A DNA stretch of 8,885 nucleotides. It comes from an uncultured Oscillospiraceae bacterium. Lineage in GTDB: Bacteria; Bacillota; Clostridia; Oscillospirales; Oscillospiraceae. This document shows positions 6,814-8,885 of the stretch, in pieces. Each line of letters begins with the position of its first letter. Positions within the stretch are counted from its first letter, which is position 1. The position numbers and the translations under genes are program-made. A model generated the notes under the pieces. It was given only the letters and a program-made list of their open reading frames with translations, had not been told where the DNA came from and did not search any database. The stretch covers positions 1 to 8,885 of the forward strand of contig CAKUHX010000060.1 in NCBI GenBank assembly GCA_934659475.1. Reading direction: 5' to 3'.

Positions 6814-7508
6814 GCTTCCCACTCCTTTTTCATCTCGTTCAACTCCTCCAGCAGTGTCAGAAGCTCCGCCCGCCGGGGCGCCGCCCCCTCCTGCCGGGAC
6901 TTCTCCAGCCCCTCCAGCACCCGCCGGAGCTTTGCCGTCAGCTTGTCCAGCAGATCGCCCCGGAGGGGGTCATGATCCAGCCGGCCAGCCTCCAGCTCCC
7001 CCGGAGTCATAGGGGCCATCTCCCCCGCCCGCACCAGCATGACGGTATAGATGGCGTCCCCCTCCCGGGCCAGCTGCTCCCGCACAATGGCATAGCCGTT
7101 CTGCTGCAGCCACAGCCGCAGGTCGCTCTGGGAACTCATGGGTTGGAGGATCAGAGGCACCTCCCTCTCCCGCACCCAGGGGGCAGCGGCCAGGATGTGG
7201 GCGATGGTCTCTCCCCCCATACCTGCGATGGCCACGCTGCCCGCCTCCTCCGGACGGATCCCCGTCAGTCCGTCACACAGCCGAAAGGTGATCTTGGCCG
7301 TCAGGCCGTGCTCCCGCACGGTCTCCCGCGCCCGGCTCAGGGGGCCCTGGCGCAGGTCGGCCGCCACGGCAGAGGGAATCCGCCCCATCTGCACCAGGGC
7401 GGCCGGCAGATAGGCGTGGTCGGTGCCCACGTCCACCAGAGGCAGGCCAGGGGGCACCAGCCGCCCCACGGCGGCCAGCCGGGGAGATAACTCGATCATC
7501 CGGTCCAT
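6801..7508 (-). CDS. trmK: tRNA (adenine(22)-N1)-methyltransferase TrmK
   Basis: A 235-residue SAM-dependent enzyme that makes m1A at position 22 of some tRNAs in Gram-positives. The SAM site is VDVGTDHAYLP (25-35), with D51 in AADLRQGPL, CDGL (78-81) and the catalytic-region motif IAGMGGE (94-100). LQPMSSQSDLRLWL and ARE-GDAIYTVML are family blocks. The C-terminal part from about residue 185 is rich in charged heptads and fits the coiled coil of TrmK. I choose the ATG at 7508 (MDRMIELSPRL) because GGAG lies 9 bases upstream; the in-frame ATG at 7523 has no ribosome binding site. In many Firmicutes trmK and its nif3 partner follow rpoD, but here they follow a terminator, and I could not find a convincing promoter in the short gap before trmK. 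Confidence 0.94.
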   Translation of the reverse strand: MDRMIELSPRLAAVGRLVPPGLPLVDVGTDHAYLPAALVQMGRIPSAVAADLRQGPLSRARETVREHGLTAKITFRLCDGLTGIRPEEAGSVAIAGMGGETIAHILAAAPWVREREVPLILQPMSSQSDLRLWLQQNGYAIVREQLAREGDAIYTVMLVRAGEMAPMTPGELEAGRLDHDPLRGDLLDKLTAKLRRVLEGLEKSRQEGAAPRRAELLTLLEELNEMKKEWEAWQR

Positions 7509-7583
7509 ATTCTCACACTCCATATTCAGGGGGCGTATTCCCGATCCAACAGTCCGCCGCCCCTCTCCCGCAAATGACCGCAG

Positions 7584-7618
7584 AAAAAACGGGGACGGAG
7601 TCCCTCCGTCCCCGTTTT
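7584..7618 (-). terminator. Strong intrinsic terminator after the DUF1858 gene
   Basis: A perfect 14-bp stem (AAAACGGGGACGGA with TCCGTCCCCGTTTT), a 5-base loop and a six-T run leaving the stem in the minus direction. It starts 12 bases after the DUF1858 stop. It is a textbook rho-independent terminator and could leave trmK dependent on a promoter in 7509-7583. Confidence 0.9.
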
Positions 7619-7629
7619 CACGGCACCGA

Positions 7630-7833
7630 TCACTGCCCGTCAGCGATCATCTTGTTGACCTCGGCCAGCAGCGCGTCGGGGTCCACACCGTGGACAGCGC
7701 AGGCCTCCTCCACCGTCTCGCCGCGGGAAGCGGGACAGCCCAGGCAGTGCATGCCGATGCCCAGGAACAGGGGCGCAGTCTGGGGAGCGATGGTCAGAAT
7801 ATCGCCGATGATCGTATCCTTAGTAATGGTCAT
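7630..7833 (-). CDS. DUF1858 domain protein (redox disulfide)
   Basis: A 67-residue single-domain protein. MTITKDTIIGDILTIAP, then LFLGIGMHCLGCPASRGETVEEACAVHG, is the classic pattern of the DUF1858 family, often described as a hybrid-cluster-protein-associated disulfide redox domain. C30 and C33 form the CxxC pair and C45 is a third cysteine. The family is small and cytosolic and probably takes part in thiol/disulfide or metal chemistry; the exact reaction is not known. The start at 7833 is set by GGAGG 9 bases upstream; the frame stays open further upstream but offers only a TTG. It is monocistronic, with its own promoter and terminator, and is divergent from the DUF3793-flavodoxin genes, which are also plausibly redox related. 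Confidence 0.92.
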   Translation of the reverse strand: MTITKDTIIGDILTIAPQTAPLFLGIGMHCLGCPASRGETVEEACAVHGVDPDALLAEVNKMIADGQ

Positions 7834-7906
7834 TGTGAGTTTCCTCCATTTTTTTATGGCCAGCCCGCAGTCCAAGACCCGGGACAAACCGTCTTTGTGT
7901 GGATCC

Positions 7907-7935
7907 AGTATACCCTATTCTTCCTCCCTTTTCAA
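7907..7935 (-). promoter_or_regulatory. Sigma-A promoter of the DUF1858 gene
   Basis: On the minus strand the -35 TTGAAA (7935-7930), a 17-base spacer and the -10 TATACT (7912-7907) lie upstream of the gene. The predicted start near 7900 gives a leader of about 67 bases. AT-rich DNA lies upstream (7936-7980). No GTTAG-type dyad is seen over this promoter, unlike the divergent one. Confidence 0.85.
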
Positions 7936-7982
7936 TGGATAATTCAAATTTTCTCTCTTTTCCTCCCGCCTAAAACTTACTG

Positions 7983-8011
7983 TTGACGATCCCGCGGCTC
8001 TATTGTATAAT
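7983..8011 (+). promoter_or_regulatory. Sigma-A promoter of the DUF3793-flavodoxin unit
   Basis: TTGACG (7983-7988), exactly 17 bases, then the perfect -10 TATAAT (8006-8011). The predicted start is about 8018, leaving a leader of about 120 bases before the DUF3793 ATG. The -35 elements of the two divergent promoters are 47 bases apart, so a regulator bound here could affect both. Confidence 0.9.
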
Positions 8012-8013
8012 GC

Positions 8014-8031
8014 AGTTAGAGTCCTTTAACT
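8014..8031 (+). promoter_or_regulatory. Degenerate dyad over the transcription start
   Basis: GTTAG (8015-8019) and TAAC (8027-8030) are separated by 7 bases, the same half-sites and spacing as in the perfect palindrome at 8104-8121. It begins 3 bases after the -10 and covers the predicted +1, a usual place for a repressor site. Because the left half is mostly upstream of +1 it would act as DNA, not RNA. Its role as an operator is inferred. Confidence 0.5.
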
Positions 8032-8050
8032 ATGATGCGAGAATAAAGCA

Positions 8051-8074
8051 GACATCCTTTGGGACATCCTAAGG
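8051..8074 (+). repeat. Tandem 12-base direct repeat in the leader
   Basis: GACATCCTTTGG (8051-8062) is followed without a gap by GACATCCTAAGG (8063-8074), matching at 10 of 12 bases. The two differing bases let CCTTTGG (8056-8062) pair with CCTAAGG (8068-8074) around a GACAT loop, with one T-T mismatch, so the repeat also encodes a hairpin. Confidence 0.7.
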
Positions 8075-8094
8075 CGCAGAAAGCGCTTATTTTT
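8070..8094 (+). terminator. Terminator-like hairpin in the leader (putative attenuator)
   Basis: TAAG-G-CGC (8070-8077, one bulged G) pairs with GCGCTTA (8083-8089) around AGAAA, followed by TTTTT (8090-8094). It lies about 55-75 bases after the predicted start and 46 bases before the DUF3793 ATG. Its left arm shares 8070-8074 with the hairpin at 8056-8074, so the two folds exclude each other. It could end a short RNA of about 78 bases or regulate entry into the genes downstream. Confidence 0.6.
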
Positions 8095-8103
8095 CACCAG
8101 CAA

Positions 8104-8121
8104 GGTTAGCTATAGCTAACC
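8104..8121 (+). promoter_or_regulatory. Perfect 18-bp palindrome, likely operator
   Basis: GGTTAGCTATAGCTAACC is identical to its reverse complement. It sits between the leader terminator and the ribosome binding site (AGAAGGAGGG, 8125-8134) of the DUF3793 gene. The GGTTAG/CTAACC half-sites recall those of DtxR/IdeR-type iron regulators, but the half-site spacing here (6 bases instead of 1) does not fit the known DtxR box, so the regulator is unknown. In RNA it could also form a hairpin next to the ribosome binding site. Confidence 0.65.
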
Positions 8122-8139
8122 GTGAGAAGGAGGGCCGCT

Positions 8140-8691
8140 ATGTCAGAAGGATACGTGATCCGCCAATGCGCTCCCACCTTGGCCGGCATCAAGACGGGCA
8201 GCCTTTTCCCCTGCCGCTGCTCCTCCAGCCGGGAGCTCCTGTCGGAGATCCGCCGTCTGAACCGGCAGCTGGTGCCCAAGGGACTGATCCTGCTGCCGGT
8301 GCGCTACCAGCGGGATCAGGCGCTGCTCTACCTCTACCGTCCCGATCGTCTGCGCCGGGATCTGGAAAACGACCTTGCCGCCCAGCTTCTGGCCCAGGCC
8401 GGCTACTCCTGCTCCGGCTGCGAGCAGTGCGTCGTCCGGCTGATCCGCCGGCTGCGGGAGGGCCAGGAGTTCCCCCACGAGATCGGGCTGTTCCTCAGCT
8501 ATCCGCCGGAGGATGTGAAGGGCTTTATCGACAACCGGGCGTGCAACTTCAAGTGCGCCGGACTGTGGAAGGTCTATGGAGACGAGGCCGCCGCCCGGGA
8601 GACCTTCGCCCGGTTCAAAAAATGTACAGAGATCTACTGCAAGCTATGGCAGGAGGGTTCCACCATCGACCAGCTCGCCGTTGCAGTTTGA
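8140..8691 (+). CDS. DUF3793 family protein, cysteine-rich
   Basis: A 183-residue soluble protein of the DUF3793 family, which is found mainly in Clostridia, often near flavodoxins and iron-uptake genes; no reaction is established. Family blocks are CAPTLAGIKTGSLF (10-23), ALLYLYRPDRL (61-71), FPHEIGLFLSYPPEDVKGF (111-129) and GLWKVYGD (141-148). It has ten cysteines: 10, 25, 27, 91, 94, 97, 135, 139, 162 and 167. These include CRC and a CxxCxxC cluster, which could hold a metal or an iron-sulfur centre; that is inference. No signal peptide or membrane segment is seen. The ATG at 8140 is chosen because AGAAGGAGGG ends 5 bases upstream; the in-frame GTG at 8122 precedes that site. A flavodoxin gene follows at 58 bases on the same strand, so the two are likely cotranscribed. 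Confidence 0.85.
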   Translation: MSEGYVIRQCAPTLAGIKTGSLFPCRCSSSRELLSEIRRLNRQLVPKGLILLPVRYQRDQALLYLYRPDRLRRDLENDLAAQLLAQAGYSCSGCEQCVVRLIRRLREGQEFPHEIGLFLSYPPEDVKGFIDNRACNFKCAGLWKVYGDEAAARETFARFKKCTEIYCKLWQEGSTIDQLAVAV

Positions 8692-8708
8692 TACTAAATC
8701 AATGCAAA

Positions 8709-8733
8709 GCGCCCGGCCAAGGCCGGCATGCGC
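8709..8733 (+). other. GC-rich hairpin between DUF3793 and flavodoxin genes
   Basis: CCGGCC-AA-GGCCGG (8713-8726) is palindromic and is flanked by GCGC on both sides (8709-8712 and 8730-8733), which can extend the stem with a small bulge. No U-run follows, so it is not an intrinsic terminator. It may act in mRNA processing or stability, or tune translation of the flavodoxin gene, whose ribosome binding site is a few bases later. Confidence 0.5.
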
Positions 8734-8749
8734 GGAAAGGAAACACACT

Positions 8750-8885
8750 ATGAAGAAAACAGCTGTCATCTATTGGAGCGGCACCGGCAACACCGAGGCT
8801 ATGGCCAAGGCCGTGCTGGAGGGCATGAAACAGGTCGGCGCCGACGCCGTGCTGCTGACCCCCGACGCCGTTGGCCCCGGCGTCC
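8750..8885 (+). CDS. Flavodoxin, N-terminal part
   Basis: The first 45 codons of a gene cut by the right edge. MKKTAVIYWSGTGNTEAMAK carries the FMN phosphate-binding loop S-G-T-G-N-T at residues 10-15 after a beta strand, which is diagnostic of short-chain flavodoxins. Flavodoxin carries low-potential electrons and often replaces ferredoxin when iron is scarce, in the cytosol. AAAGG lies about 9 bases before the ATG. Its position after the DUF3793 gene, with a complex regulatory leader ahead of the pair, fits an iron- or redox-controlled operon, but that is inference. Confidence 0.92.
   Translation, partial: MKKTAVIYWSGTGNTEAMAKAVLEGMKQVGADAVLLTPDAVGPGV

Noticed and set aside
7509..7583. Promoter for trmK (TTGGAT, 16 bases, GAATAT)
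   Set aside because: The -10-like hexamer would sit almost on the start codon and leave no leader; the matches are too weak to call.
7834..7887. N-terminal extension of the DUF1858 protein
   Set aside because: The extension would need a TTG start with no ribosome binding site, whereas ATG at 7833 has GGAGG at the right distance and gives the family N-terminus.
8032..8046. Four-codon leader peptide ATG-ATG-CGA-GAA-TAA in the DUF3793 leader
   Set aside because: There is no ribosome binding site ahead of it and no run of regulatory codons, so a translated attenuator is not supported.
8104..8121. Canonical DtxR/IdeR box
   Set aside because: The half-sites look similar, but the gap between GGTTAG and CTAACC is 6 bases instead of 1, so I list it as an operator of unknown regulator.

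Overview
This window looks like chromosomal DNA from a high-GC member of the Clostridia, most likely an Oscillospiraceae gut bacterium of the Flavonifractor/Pseudoflavonifractor type. That placement is inferred from Firmicutes-type housekeeping genes (RbgA/YlqF, TrmK, a short Nif3 protein), a DUF3793-flavodoxin pair and a GC-rich codon bias; no rRNA or species marker is present. I see no tRNA, rRNA, CRISPR array, insertion sequence or phage gene.

From the left edge to position 7833 every gene lies on the minus strand, so transcription runs right to left. In reading order the first unit is a DUF1858 redox-disulfide protein, with its own promoter and a strong terminator. The second is trmK, nif3 and a large membrane protein, which overlap one another and end at a 13-bp GC-rich hairpin. 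The third is rplS, rbgA, rnhB and yraN, with a promoter and a candidate L19-type leader ahead of rplS and a weak terminator directly after it. The last is thrC followed by a metallophosphoesterase that runs off the window, starting from an extended -10 promoter.

At 7834-8139 the orientation flips. This roughly 300-base divergent region holds two back-to-back consensus sigma-A promoters. The rightward one drives a DUF3793 gene and a flavodoxin cut by the right edge. Its leader is the most unusual part of the window. It has a GTTAG/TAAC dyad over the predicted start of transcription, a tandem 12-base repeat, a terminator-like hairpin whose left arm overlaps a competing hairpin, and a perfect 18-bp palindrome just before the ribosome binding site. 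This suggests two layers of control: a DNA-binding repressor (a metal regulator is one guess) plus transcription attenuation.

Most of the window is translation and RNA housekeeping: ribosomal protein L19, 50S assembly GTPase, RNase HII and tRNA m1A22 methyltransferase, with threonine biosynthesis. The less well understood parts are the polytopic membrane protein tied to trmK-nif3 and the DUF1858 / DUF3793-flavodoxin redox region.
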